A DNA stretch of 64,000 nucleotides from Balanoglossus misakiensis. Lineage: Eukaryota; Hemichordata. Under the pieces are notes generated by a model. It ran no database searches, was not told the DNA's origin, and worked only from the letters and a program-made list of their open reading frames with translations. The DNA lies in NCBI GenBank assembly GCA_040954595.2, contig CM082587.2, forward strand, positions 5,022,001 through 5,086,000. The letters are read 5' to 3'. Both the position numbers and the translations under genes were made by a program. This document shows positions 49,801 to 62,500 of this stretch, one piece after another; position 1 is the stretch's first letter, and each line of letters begins with the position of its first letter.

Positions 49801-50769
49801 ATCACCAAGGCCAATGTCATCGCCGCGAAGAAAGCCCCATCCGCCACTGGAACTAGACTTGAGATCTCAGAAGCGTCCCCCGCTGAGTTCATGTTCAACA
49901 TCACGCATCCTGGCAGTATGGTCTCCATGACGCTGCAGTCTGACGTTGACGAGTCGTCAGTTATGTATGGAGTGTACATTCAGGCAGATTCTATGGCAAA
50001 TGAAAGCAGCCACGACAGCGGCTGGAAGGTTCCCGGACGTCCTGCCCAGACTATGGTACACAATGCGACACGTACTGCCACCTACTATGTCCTTATCACC
50101 ACCGGTAAATAATATCAATAGCTTTGCAGATATCAATACGTATTCAGCAAAAAGGACTCGAGTAAAATCCACCTAGGGCAGTGTATTCACTAACATCTTT
50201 GTTCTAATATTAACTTATCGTAACGCGCAAAAACAAACAAAATCAATAATTTCTGAAATGACTGTCAGTATTCCAATAAAATGACCCTATGTTAGAATAC
50301 CCCTTTTTTAAATTATGGTTGTTACTTTCGATTGTAGAGCATCAAAGCAACGCTTCTGATAGCCATGGTGTATGGATCTCGATTTCTATAAACATCTGTC
50401 GTTTTTGGAGTGAGCAGAGAGGAGCTTGGGACTCCGAAGGATGTTGGGTAATAGACTCCATAAACCATTCGTTTTTTCCCCCCGGACAATATGTCAAAGC
50501 AATGAATACGCGCAAATGTGAACGACCGCGCAACCAGTGTTGCAGACTATCCGAATCAACAATGCTAAAACAGAACATTAGTTTGTCTGTGGTTTGACAG
50601 TGAGTTCAAAGGTAGAACTAGTAACTATGCATACTTTGTGGGGATTTTGTGTTACAAATAACAAAATGCATTCTTTTCTTTGCAGCCTGAGAAATCAACC
50701 GACGCAGAAAAGTTGACATGCAAGTGTAATTACTTGCCATCACTCAAGCAAACTGGACAATCGACATGA
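45696..50769 (+). CDS. Polycystin-1-like protein without membrane domain: CTLD, SUEL lectin, REJ/GAIN-like, GPS
   Basis: The N-terminal half resembles PKD1L2-type polycystin-1-like receptors. Exons are 45696-45710, 45829-45874, 46066-46467, 46867-47172, 47461-47571, 47683-47957, 48049-48186, 48403-48543, 48731-48836, 49099-49181, 49291-49551, 49669-50104, 50338-50447 and 50686-50769, in phase, giving 837 aa. A signal peptide (about 1-20) is followed by a C-type lectin domain (about 22-153; YWIGAY, paired cysteines, no EPN or QPD sugar motif). A SUEL galactose-binding-type lectin domain follows (about 157-247; SAEYGRTH, CHNRV, FGGDDPCP, YLDVTYNCV), then REJ/GAIN-like sequence (about 255-790). 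The GPS has CRFWSEQRGAWDSEGC (794-809) and CKCNYLPSL (822-830). Family GPS motifs end in His-Leu-Thr with cleavage before Thr; here it is Tyr-Leu-Pro. A stop follows seven residues later and AATAAA is at 50870-50875, so no PLAT or transmembrane segments follow. The exon-4 donor (GTTATT) is weak, and the short first exon is the least certain. Confidence 0.83.
46826..46864. repeat. (CTTT)n microsatellite ahead of polycystin-1-like exon 4
   Basis: About nine TTTC units run up to the acceptor of the SUEL-domain exon and form its polypyrimidine tract (acceptor AG at 46865-46866). Length changes here could alter splicing efficiency. Confidence 0.9.
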
Positions 50770-53700
50770 AAAGATTTGACATAAATGTCACTCCTTGTAA
50801 ACATTGCGCCCTCTCGAGTTAGTAGACTATTGTTCATGCGTGGTGTAGGTACTATACTATACCACTCAGAATAAATTACATGTAAATGTGTCAGAAGCGC
50901 GCAACTAATTAATTTTGGGTGTAAGTATTATCATGATGTTACAGAGCATACAATTCACATTAGTATAATGACGATTCACATACTGTGATAGTGATGATAT
51001 AAACAAGATTACTGTTTTAACAAATTTTACTGCAGAAACGAAACGAATGAAATGACATAGACCTATCGAACCCTTGATTTGAACTTTGATCATCTTGTTT
51101 CTTACAAGGTTACAGTCAGTTAACGGTTAGGGCTAAGTAAAATTATTAAAAGAAAATGTATATCTTTTTACGCGCCAAAGTCATGCCATCGTTTGACTTG
51201 TGATTGTTGTACATTGTACATTTATTTCAATAAGTGACTTGTACTGTATTTTCTTCAGTTCATATGAAGAAGAATTATCTAGGCGATAATAAAACAGCGC
51301 CACCTTTCCTCTAAACACGTGTTTGTCTCGTTTTTTCGTCGCTGTTCAATAATTTACACCAGCCTCAAACAAGCATCGTTTATATGTATCCAATTCCAAA
51401 TTTCATGTGTGCCGCTGGCATCAGACTTAATCCACATGCCTAGTTTATAATTTCATACATGCGCATGGCTTATTTCATTCGGGTTTCTTTCCGTTAGGGG
51501 CGCTCAGCGAATAAGAGAAACCACAGGGATCGTTCAGGAAAATTTATATTCGCTTGCCTTTTCAATGCTAATGTATCGAGTGTCCTGTTTTAACAAAATG
51601 ACGAGTCACATCTTATAATGCAAATCAAATATTTTACATGCTACATATAGGACGAAGCCTACGCACTCATACAGACTACAGACTACATATACTGTTTATC
51701 AATAGTCACAAGCTTATGATATGGCAAAGAACCCTATTCTTGTACACTACTATATAGGGTAATAACTGAAGGCACATGTACAGACGTGACAGGGAAAAAT
51801 GTACCGGGTAATTAATATGACGTTTCCAAACGGTATCATCCGAAATCACTTCAAATGATTAGTTGCAATGTCATTACACGGTTCCGAATTGAGTTTCTCC
51901 GCTATTTTCAGCACGAGTGGAGAAACCCTCGCCCGGTCATGATTTCTGCTCCCGCGGGATCTGCAGATTTGGAAATTGGATTTCGTTTCCTATTAGAAAA
52001 ACGAAACATTTTGCTCTTACGCGTAATGCAATTACGTTAGAGATGATACGGTCAATGAAACAAGACATCGACGACATGGCATCACGCACGCGCAGAGGAG
52101 AACTTCCGCAAATTGATTTTGCATGGCTGAATTTGATTAAACCACGCCGATATTGACGATGTACTCAGTCATCTTTGTTTTAATTTCCAATTCATCGCCG
52201 TCGCATTTAATTCAGATTGAAACGCTCTTGGTAAAACCGCATCCTACACTGGCAATTTTCAAGTATAGTATAGAACGCAGATTTTGATTTTAGCGTCGTG
52301 ACGTTCTCGTTGCTGGCCTCTGACTACAGACAACGAAGTGAATTAAGTGCATGCCGACTTTCTGTGGATAATTCAAAATAAGTAATAGCTATTGCCACTC
52401 ATGTCTTCGGACTTAATACGGTTCTTAATATGCCGTGAATCCAACTCAAATATGCGGACAAACTTGCTCGTAGAGTTGTCACCACGTTTTGGAGCATTAT
52501 ACGAAAGAAAAGCAAGAAATATAAAAAATGCGCGTGCACGATTATTTTTTGTAAGGTTTCATTATACAAGCTGCATTCTTCCTTTCTTTCTGGACCCAGA
52601 ATTCCTCAAGTTCTTCGCTCCCGTCACTTCTGGGGTTTCAGTCACGTCAGTTTCGTGACGCGCACTGTCTCAGGATTCACAAAAGAATGAAGCCAGCACA
52701 GAGTCGGGGTTTCAGCCTTGATGCTGACACACAGCCTGCATGCAATCGCCAACAGAAATGCGTGTTCCAGCGACCACACACTGTCATATACATACGGAAA
52801 TACATGTATACACCCACACATCGATGCAAAGTCGACCACACACAAACAACGGCAAGAATAATTAATACAACTGAATGCTGCGCAGGTTAAACATTATACA
52901 TTTTGAGTTAACGTATTTTATCATGATCATGATCATGATGTTGACACCGCTTCTGGTCTTACTTGCAATGTGAATGTATTAATGAAATGTTAACAAGTCA
53001 ATATACGGACGCTGAATGGTAAATTCAATTACGCGACCCCTTTAAAACAATGGTCAGCCAGTCTGATAAACAAGATCACTGCTGACTTAATTACTAAGAA
53101 CGTGAAGGATGTAATATTTCTCTTTTTCCTCAACTCCAATGCAACGCGGCTGACAACCACGAACAGGCTTGGGTATCCGACGTAAAAAGATAAGACAAGC
53201 GAAATAAAGATGAGACCGAGGTTGGGAACAAAGGATAACGGGTAAGGTCGCACGGACTGAGCGTGTGATTCTTCGATCACTGACACAAAAGAAGGCAACC
53301 TGATTACAGAATGATGAGATGGGTATTTCAACTTACAACAAAAAAACCTAGTATCAATAAAACTCTGGCATGTCGTGTGCATGTGTTTATCACGCCAATC
53401 GCCATGCCATCGATATTGTCGACTATCTCTTACTGTCGAACTCCCAGTTTTCCAAAAAACAGCGAAAAGTCCGTTTTATGGCTCGAAAAGTTTATCTGTG
53501 AAAATCACGTAACCACCCTATCGTTACAAATTATCTGAAATGAGTCGTCAACAAAACAGTAACGAAAAGCAATCTGCTCACAAGATTATCTCTGAGCGTT
53601 TGCCTTTTCATCGAGTGCCCACAAAAAAAGTCCGCCTGTGAACTTTGTGGGCCTGTCGGTTCGTTCTGTTTCCCACTGTTTTGTTTTCGGGGGTCTTAAA

Positions 53701-54344
53701 ACGATTCTATTTTGACAGTTCTAAATACGCTGAATACTGACAGTGTCTCCGAATGGAAATGCCCACGGCGATGCTTTCACGCTGGCCTCACTTCCACTGT
53801 GGCTGTACGTGTGCTTTTTTTTCTGTCGTCTTCCAGACAACAAAAGTACACCTTCAGTGTATCTGACGAAGATGATTACGCAAGTGCCGGTCTATCGTCG
53901 ATATCGTGGTGACACCGGAGCTGACCAGAAAGCGACGTTGAGCGTTTCGGGGAGGGGCGACGGCGCGATGCAGGCGACTGGGTGAGCGACACCACGTCGG
54001 TGTGTACAGAATGGCGGATTTAGAAAGAGAAAAAATCCTAACAGACAGGGGAATATGGCAAGAGACAGGCTTAGGGCACAGGAAACATTGTACTTGATGT
54101 GAACACAAAAGGCTCGGCGTCCAATTATGTTACTTTTTTTTCCAGGATGAAATTGGGCGTGGACAACGACAAAGTCTGTGACATTTATTTGGACACTCAC
54201 AATACATGGATTTGGGCAAAGAATGCGCTGTACACGAGCCTAAAATACACATTCATGTCAAAATCCGTCCGTGAGAAGAGCCGGCGATATTGTCAGTCCC
54301 GTTTTAACGAAACGTGGGATTTTCCACAATGCAACTGAATCTTA

Positions 54345-54401
54345 ATCAATCAATCAATCAATCGATCCATCGATCGCCCATTCAATCAATCAATCAATCG
54401 T
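54345..54401. repeat. CAAT/CGAT-type tetranucleotide repeat
   Basis: Two runs of TCAA/CAAT repeats are separated by a short ATCGATCCATCGATCG variant. This is a degenerate microsatellite in the intergenic region. Confidence 0.85.
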
Positions 54402-55647
54402 AGTTGGCGTGGTCGGTTAATGGTGTTTGTGGTCAGTCGGGGATCAGAATCGTTATTTTGTGTTATTTTGTGCTGTCGAAGCCGTGTCACATGTTGTCAA
54501 AGAATCATGCGCGCACACGTTCTGCACTGTGCTAGTCAAGATCCGCACAAAGCGACGCAGTCAATAATAGAAAGTTGTTTTCGCATGCGTCAACTTCGCC
54601 GATTCAACAACGGCGACTGTTTGTTTAGACTACAAAAGCAAATGGCGACTCTAACATCACGTCACATTTAGCGGGGAGGGGGTTACCAGTGCAGAAGTGG
54701 AATCTTTACAAAGATAAGATTGTCACGGTGTCGACATTCATGGCAACGCGTGTTGTTGGACGCAGTCGACGGGGGCAACCACAGACCGCGCCTAGTTCGC
54801 GACGTTGTTGGCGTACTTTATACAGGACCGGAGAAGCCAGTATTTGATTGATTGAATGGATAGACACGTGATTCAGTGATATCGTTGCGAAAGACTCCCC
54901 TGACACAAAATCAGCGCCTCGAGGTGTTCATAATATTGACACCGAGTGAAAGCAAATAGATGACCAGGTTTGCCGTCGATGAGAAAATAACACGCGAATT
55001 TCACGTGTAACATTCAAAATAAAGTAACACTCGTAAGCAAACCTGGAAAATCAAAATCAAAGTCAATTGTTTACTTGGAAGGACCGATGACTCTAACCAT
55101 ATATGTATGCTCTGGCATCGTTACAGTAAATCAAGCAAAGTGTGCGGCTCAAAATCGGATTGGCGCACATGTCATTGTAACAGAAAATCTGTAAGAATAC
55201 TTGGCGGAAAAGTCAGCTCTTTCTCTGGTCCCTATTTCTTCACCACTGACTGAACTAATACTAATCGCGTCCTTTCTTCGTTGCTATAGTTATCTAACAC
55301 GGGTTTAGCTGAAAGGGTGCGATATCTGCGAAGTCGACTGAATGCGGACCACTGCAGAGTGGGCGCGTTTCAGTTGTTGCACGGTAGCATGACGAGTGTC
55401 AATACCTCCTCATCAATTATGGAGTCGTGCGCTCTTCGTTTACACAGTCTTGATTTACAGTCTCTAAGCAAAAAGGTAAACTTATCAAGTCCAAAAAGTA
55501 AACAGACCTGTATGCGAATCCCTCCCTTCCTATTAACTTCTCCTCCCTAACAATTACCCTTCTATCCGCGGCTTTTGTCGACCTTTGTATTCTTTGCGGG
55601 TTTGTAAACCGATTGATATGTTAATGAGATTTACCTGGGAGAGGGGG

Positions 55648-55655
55648 TGACGTCA
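55648..55655. promoter_or_regulatory. Full palindromic CRE, 0.9 kb upstream of Lhx6/8
   Basis: TGACGTCA is an exact cAMP-response element in a CpG-rich context. It lies about 740 bp before the probable transcription start. Binding by CREB/ATF proteins is possible but not shown. Confidence 0.35.
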
Positions 55656-56322
55656 CGCGCGGGGCATTCACTTTCAAATTTCGCTCTCCAATTATCTGAC
55701 GCACGGCTTTGAAATGCATACAGAATGCTTTCACAGAAACTTGTTTGTAGCCACCACCACTGGTATTTCACATCCTATTAGCTATCATGGGTTGTGTTTT
55801 GTTAGCTAACTTTCTGCATGCGGCTACGTCACATTGTATCATACAGGAGACTCTGTTATGGCACGCCGCGTTTCGAGAGCGAGAGGGGGGAAAGTAAAAC
55901 GCGTTAGAGTCGTACACGGTGAATGGACTGGCCAAGAATGTGAAATCGACACCGCGTTTGAATCACGATGTCAATCACTCGCTTTTATCCGACAGTCCGT
56001 TGTTTTATTTTCGTTTGGCTTCGGGTTGAGCAAATCTGAAAACAGAGAACTATTTTGCCTGATTTTTGGACTTTATTTGTGAGTGCATGCCAATATTTGG
56101 CTTGAGATAACAATTACCGTGTTTTTTTTGTAAAAGTTGTTTGGAAAATATCGTAATGGTTGTTTATGTCATGGGTATGATAGCCCCGGGAAACTTTAGC
56201 TGGTGGTCTGTGTTAAGGCTGGAGCGAGGCCTGGAGCTTTATTTCGGGCATTCGAGCTGTGTTTTGCTGGTACGGCCACTGGTACCGTCTTCTTAGTGCC
56301 ACTCTCCCCGAGGTGTCAACGT

Positions 56323-56435
56323 CCAATCAGTTAACGCGCCGGAATGATTGACAGTTGAATACCACCTGTTGGGAGGGCTTGTAAAGACGCCAACATGGCG
56401 GGGGGTCTTTTGGCTGGGAGCTCGTCCCTGATTGG
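56323..56435 (+). promoter_or_regulatory. Probable Lhx6/8 core promoter: two CCAAT boxes and a YY1-type motif
   Basis: A CCAAT box (56323-56327) and an inverted CCAAT (ATTGG, 56431-56435) flank CAACATGGCGGG (56391-56402), a match to the YY1 motif that often sits just downstream of TATA-less starts. The region is CpG-rich and has no TATA box, so initiation near 56.38 kb is a reasonable inference. Confidence 0.4.
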
Positions 56436-56523
56436 CGGGCGCGTTGTCATTGTTGCGGCCAGTGGGACGGTTCACACTGAAGGTTATATTCACGGCTTTG
56501 GAGTCGTGTTTTTCAATAGATGA
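56395..56523 (+). CDS. Upstream open reading frame in the Lhx6/8 leader (42 codons)
   Basis: The ATG inside the YY1-type motif opens a 42-codon frame starting MAGGLLAGSSSLIGGRV and ending at TGA (56521-56523), 34 bp before the Lhx6/8 ATG. It is in a different frame from the main coding sequence. If transcription starts upstream of it, the frame could reduce translation of Lhx6/8. If the start lies just downstream, it is irrelevant. The peptide itself is unrecognised. Confidence 0.3.
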   Translation: MAGGLLAGSSSLIGGRVVIVAASGTVHTEGYIHGFGVVFFNR

Positions 56524-56557
56524 CACTGACGATACACCCTCATCCGCTCTACCTCGC

Positions 56558-59500
56558 ATGAAGCTTACTGCCTTTCCGCCGAGTGCCAGCGAACGTCAAC
56601 GGCCGCCCAGCCACTTCTCCGCCGACTCGAGAGATTCACCGATCCCCATGGATGTGACGGAACAGGCGCGGGATGACAGCTTCGACGAGCCGATGACCGT
56701 AAGTCGCTTAATAGTGAGTCCACTGACTCACTCACTATCACTCAATAGATTTGTTTGACTGTTCATCATTAAGTAATCATACCAGCCCACCCAACTGTTA
56801 CTTTCATTGCAACAACTGTGTTACATTGGACTATTCAGAATTTTTTTCTCCCCATTATTAAGCGGAGGAAAAAGAAACTATCAAACCGATATCTAAAGGC
56901 GGGCTCTATCAGATCGATGTAGGTTCACAGGAACCATAGTCGAACACTTGATCATGTTGATCGTAACCCGGGCTTGCGCGTAGCTTCGGACGGCCAATCG
57001 AGCGTCGCGACCAGAGCCCATTGAAACGCCATATTCCCTATACCCTTGCGTTCGCTTTCACGTTACTCTTTAGTTTCGCTTTCAAAAATATTATTACATA
57101 GTATACATTGTATGTGATATACGTATTCATCAACGCAATGCACAGGCGACGACCAAGCCCCGAACTCGCAAAAGCAGTGGACCTGACGTGTACCATGTTA
57201 TTTTAATATCGGAGGCCTCGAAATCGCAAGTTATACTGAAACAGCAGTGGGTCACGATGTCCAACGGGCAGCCTTAGTCTGTGTGAACTGTAGGTTTTGA
57301 CGAATATGGCTTAATCGTGTGTGTGTGTGCTCTATCCAATATGGTGATCAAGAATTGACAATATATTCTCTTCACCCTGTACTACAGGACGGCGAAGTGT
57401 GCATCGGTTGTTCGGCGCCCATTGTCGATCGCTACCTGCTGAAGGTGGGTAGCCGATCGTGGCACGTCCGGTGTCTGCAGTGCTGCGTGTGTCAAACTAA
57501 CCTGGGTGGACAGCAGTCGTGCTACACAAAAGACGAAAATATATACTGCAAAATGGATTATATAAGGTGGGTCCGATTGCACTGCATGTATTCAGCCAAA
57601 TGCACGCACTTTTCACACACACCCCACTCCACACTTGACCATTTTGCCACCATCCACGTTCAGTCAGTAAGCCGGGAAAGATATAGACCACAATTCTTCT
57701 TGGCAGCCAACAGCAGAAATTTCGCTGTCAAACACTCTCTTCAACCGTTCTAAAATGTGTAACCATATTAACTGAATCCTATCCAAATATCGCTGATTTT
57801 CCTTCGCCTTGTAGTATAGATACCGGTGTTATTTCGGAATAAACCGGCGGGGGAAGGGGGGGGGGGGTAATTCCGGGTGCAACCGAAACGCCGCCACTCC
57901 TCGGCATTCACGCGGCATGCGCGCGTTGATGACACGAACACACGGCGCGATGGATATCAACAAGCAACCAATTAAGCCCGACACGTGTTCATTTCCAAAA
58001 TGCTGATGCTATTATGAAATATAATTTTATCCCAGCAAATGTGTCTTTCTGATCAAATAACGGGGGAACAATTTTCCAATTCTGAACTGCGAGGGTGGTG
58101 ACTATCACAGTGACTGTGTGACTATGAAGGCGCCTATGTATAGAGACTGACATTGAGTACTGGTTGGTCATTTTAACTGCTCGAAGTAAATTCGGTGATT
58201 GCGTTAAACACAAGTTCTGATCGCTGGATTTTCTTCCTAAAATTTAGCAATATTGTGTGCGACACCGCTCCTTGATACGACACAACGGGCTGGGGTCTAA
58301 AAAATTCATAGAGTAAGCCAAGCGGTACTACCCGGCCCCCCTTCCCTCGAAACACGTCTGACATATAGACACCAAGCAAGATTTCATGCACAGAGGGATA
58401 CTCGCGGCGATGACATTGAAACAGAATCTCCCGGAAATCGATACCTTTCCCCATAGAAACCGTTGCCAAGAGACAGCACATATCATCGCGACACAGTGAA
58501 GCCAGGGTATTTCGATGGAGACTGTATGACTTCTGAAACCATTGCAGTCTTTTCTGCCGTGAGGCCTGTTAAGACGGAAGCCTGGTCGCAGCCCCTTCCG
58601 CAGAAGTGAACATAGCCGCTCGAAAACAACGTCACAATAAATCTTCACAGGAAAAAAACGTACATTTTTCTCAACCATTTCGGATTTACTGGTTTTCCAG
58701 AACAGCCAGTGTTGACTTTTGCCGGGATTGACCGCATTTTGTCGATTTCGACAGCGGCAGAAATCATGTAGATCTTCGAGGCAAAAAGCTTGGTCTGGAA
58801 GGGGTGGGATTTTCGAATACTTGAAAATACATTACCCCTATTAAAAGCAAATAAACACCGCCGTGCCAACAGTAACATTCAAACATATCGTGTCTCCAAA
58901 ACTAATTATCGATTCATAAGTTCAGAGATAAAGTATGTGCATGTTTAGACCCGCCCATGGATGCAACGCACTCGATCAGTTAACATGAAGACATTGACAC
59001 TTGCCAAGTGATGTTTTGTAATTAATTGGCCGATTTGAATACCGAAGTCTTGAAGGGAGCTCGAGTAAATAGAATTGAATCGTCAACATTAAAATGATCC
59101 CGAGAACTAGCAGCAAATCGAATTCGGTGTCAATGGCAGTGGATCTTTATCGACTCGTTCACACGTGCACCGTTTGCAGGATGACTTTTCTTTATAATAT
59201 ACATAGAACACTGTTCCATTTCTGTGCATAAGGCAAGGGCAACCAGAGCGACGCATGTTAATCTTGTTCTGGTGGCGGGACTGCCATATCCATGATCCAC
59301 GTACACGCAGTTACATGAGAATTCGAAAGGCACGTAATCTATTGTTTATATATACTGTGGATATAAACGCCGACAAGTTGTCAAGATATTGTATGATCGT
59401 GACCACGCGTGCTATTTGATTTCGCCACGTACTTACTGTGGGTGGAGAGATTTCAGTATTGACAAATTTGCAAACAGAAAGTAGGAAAAAAAATGTTTAT

Positions 59501-62500
59501 CTTCACCGTTGTCGGTCACTGTCGACAACATTCAACTTGAGCAAACCTTGTTGGTGACATTTAAAAGACGCATGTCCTGTGTTTTTTTAATTGTACTAGT
59601 TCAGCGAATACTGACCCACAGATGACTTTCCTGTGCACAAGAACCTTTTTCGAAATCTCAGTCGAAAATCGGTCGGACTGTTCTCATGACTCACTTCAGA
59701 GACGCGGTTTGTCTCGACAAGTTTTCCCGTCCTGTCGAGATTTCAAAGTGCTCACTATACGTACGTGCGTTGCTCCCGGCTGACGATAAACATCGAGCGT
59801 ATCACATGCATTGGGTCAAATTCGGTTAAAATTGTTTCTCGCTCGAGGCCAACGTTCCCACCTTCCTGTCAGGGCGTTTTTTTCCCCAGTCTGTAAGATC
59901 ACCGATAAAGAGCTTTTACATTCTCAGAAAATGGAATGTTGCCCGAAGGCTGAGATTGCCGATATCGCGCCGAGACCCAGAGAAGCGAAGAGAAAGCAAA
60001 ATAACTCGTGTGCATGGATACCTGGGATGATGATGATGGTGATGATGGTGATAAACTTATCGATTCACTGTTGTCCTTATGTTTGGTCTGTTAACGCTGT
60101 TAGTGCGTTGGAGTATACCGGCATACATTTCCGATACAGCCAGCACACCACATTTCAGTGGTAGCTCTTAAGTTTCGCGCAGTGGTACCTGAGTGCGCAA
60201 TTATACCAAAATCTTCGCGGATATTTAGGACTTATGCAGATGAGTCACACTGGAAGGCAGTTTTTGGCAATTTTCGAACCCTCTGCATGGAAGTCTGTCG
60301 CTATGATGGTTGTAGTGGCAATTAGCCGAAATCGTTTTCATTAAGCGTCCTTCTCTCTGTCCATAGTTCTTCAAGAATTGAATGTTACTGTATTAAGTGC
60401 GGATGAATACACAGAGGGAAAAAACAACGGTGTAATTACAATGTACTATCAGAGAGAGATTCAAACGCCAAACGTTTACATGTCGCGTGAATTTAAACTA
60501 TTCGCGGAGATTTTTTTCCAAAACAGGGTTAACCGTTTAAAAGTTCAAGCAGCGATTAGTGTGCCTTCCGCCGTTACTGCCCCCGTAACTTTTGTATGTG
60601 CCAAAACACCTGGACAAAAGACCGACACATTCTTCTTGCCGAGCGACTAATACTTCGGCATCGTAGCCTTCCCCAACTCCATCGTTCTTCCGGCTTCACA
60701 GCGATGTAACATTAACCCGGAATGACTCAAGTGTTTTGACGTGAGACCGACGCAGAGAAAAGGGAAGCGGAGCTCTAGAGAGCGAAAAAAAAAGATCCGT
60801 TCTCCATATTGCCCAGCGCATCGGAAATAAACGTAGTGCTACTCTACGATGTAGCCACTGATACGACACCCTTTCCGTTAAAACAGCCGGTCTTCGGGGA
60901 CAGCGAATAACGCGCTTTCTGAGATAAACTGCATACCACCCCGGGGGAGTCGTTCTGTGAATTACAAATTTCTCTGTTGACGTATAAAGGGCTGTCAGGT
61001 AATGTCGATTTCACGCTTAGCGTCTTTTTCGACAGACAGCTTTTGACTCTGTGAGTCTGGCGGTAGGTGGGTGGTTGGGTGGACTTGAGTGAGTCGATGG
61101 AACAAGTAAACGGGAACGGTATGGACATAGAGAGAGAGAAAAAAACAGAGGTAGACAGAGAGACAAAGACAGGGAGGCACAGAGGTAGCCTGAGGCAGTG
61201 ATAGAGGGGGGGGAGAGGCAGCAAGGGGGAGAGCGAGAAAAGGGGGAGGGAGAGAGAGATGGTAGAGGGTATGATGTGAGCTGGCCTATATCTTTAGTCA
61301 TTTGCAGTTATATGCGTCCCTATTTTGAAACACATTCACAAAGTCCGCAATATGCCGTAAACAAGTTAATAATTAATAACAAATTTAGAAATTTAGGGAC
61401 AATTTTAAAAATCGGGGAGGGGGTAACTGGGTATTTCGTGGATGGCTCAATACACATCAGGCTTACAGGAGCCTGAGTGCCGAAGTTCTTTGACCAACTT
61501 CCACAGTCTTCATCCAGTGAATATGCACTGTGACATGGCCGTGGAGTGACCACTGAAGAAGATTGTTGGGAAGGTCGACAGATCGATACGCGTGTGCGCG
61601 CGGCCATTCATCGAAATCGGAAAGTGATCGTGCATCGTGACTCTCGGTGACGCAAATCAATCCTTATCATGAAACGCCATTGTCCTTCCGTGTCCACTGC
61701 ACAGCTGACCTTCAAACCCGCCTCCTTTACAGATCTTCGCCGTCCCTCGGTTTGAAAAAGGTGACGGCGTGTCTCAGCTGTGCAGTGTGTATATACTGTG
61801 TATATACTGTGTATATATAATGTTATCAATACCAACATGACACCGCGCCAGGTATTTTTTTGGCCAAATCAACTGAAATTTCAGAGGAATCTTATTACGT
61901 TCAAGAAATTTCCAGACCAGCAAAACCCATGAAATGGATTACTGAAACAAAATGCACGCAATTCTTCTAACGAAACGCTTGATTCGTTTACTATTCATTA
62001 ACTAGTACAAACGTATTTACATCATTCGGCGTTGTTTTAGCGTAGGTGTCTGGAATAGATAAGGGCACTCCCCAAAGAAGAGATAGGCCGGTCTCTCAAC
62101 TACCGGGAATCGAGCCGTTGGATCACGTATTGCAACTGCACGCGCGGATCACTGGAGTTGAGTCAACCAGGTTCTCTGGAGACTGGGCTGTAAAAATCAC
62201 CCCTCGGGCACTTTGGCACCTAGCGAGCTAGAAAGATCGCGATTTCAATAGGGGACAGACTCATTATCGAGACAAATTGCCTCTCTGAAAAGGGGCTGCG
62301 GTGATTTCCTATAGTTGAGGTTCGAGAACCGATTTCTTGACTGTGAAGGTGACGGTCACGGTTAAGTGCCTTCATAGGTGTTAGAATCAATCGCAGTGCT
62401 AAACGAACGTTTCTGAAAAAGCGGGCGTGTCGTTTGACAAGGCCCAAAGTCTAAAATTGCAAAGTCTTTATTTCTGAAAATGCAATGATGTCTTTGTTAA

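Larger units (their letters stand above)
50770..56557. other. Gene-poor interval upstream of Lhx6/8
   Basis: After the polycystin-1-like polyadenylation signal (50870-50875) I find no supportable gene on either strand over about 5.6 kb. Open frames are short and lack motifs. Simple sequence includes a (TGATCA)-type array (about 52919-52940) and CAAT-type repeats (54345-54401). GC and CpG content rise from about 55.6 kb toward the Lhx6/8 start, where promoter motifs appear. Distal regulatory elements of Lhx6/8 are plausible here but cannot be shown from one sequence. Confidence 0.6.

Noticed and set aside
56432-56557. In-frame 5' extension of Lhx6/8 from a TTG codon
   Set aside because: A TTG start is unlikely in an animal gene, and an ATG with conserved downstream coding sequence is present at 56558.
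59811-60650. Two plus-strand open frames of 117 and 90 codons in Lhx6/8 intron 2
   Set aside because: No domain, no transcript signals and no similarity to anything I recognise. Likely chance frames.
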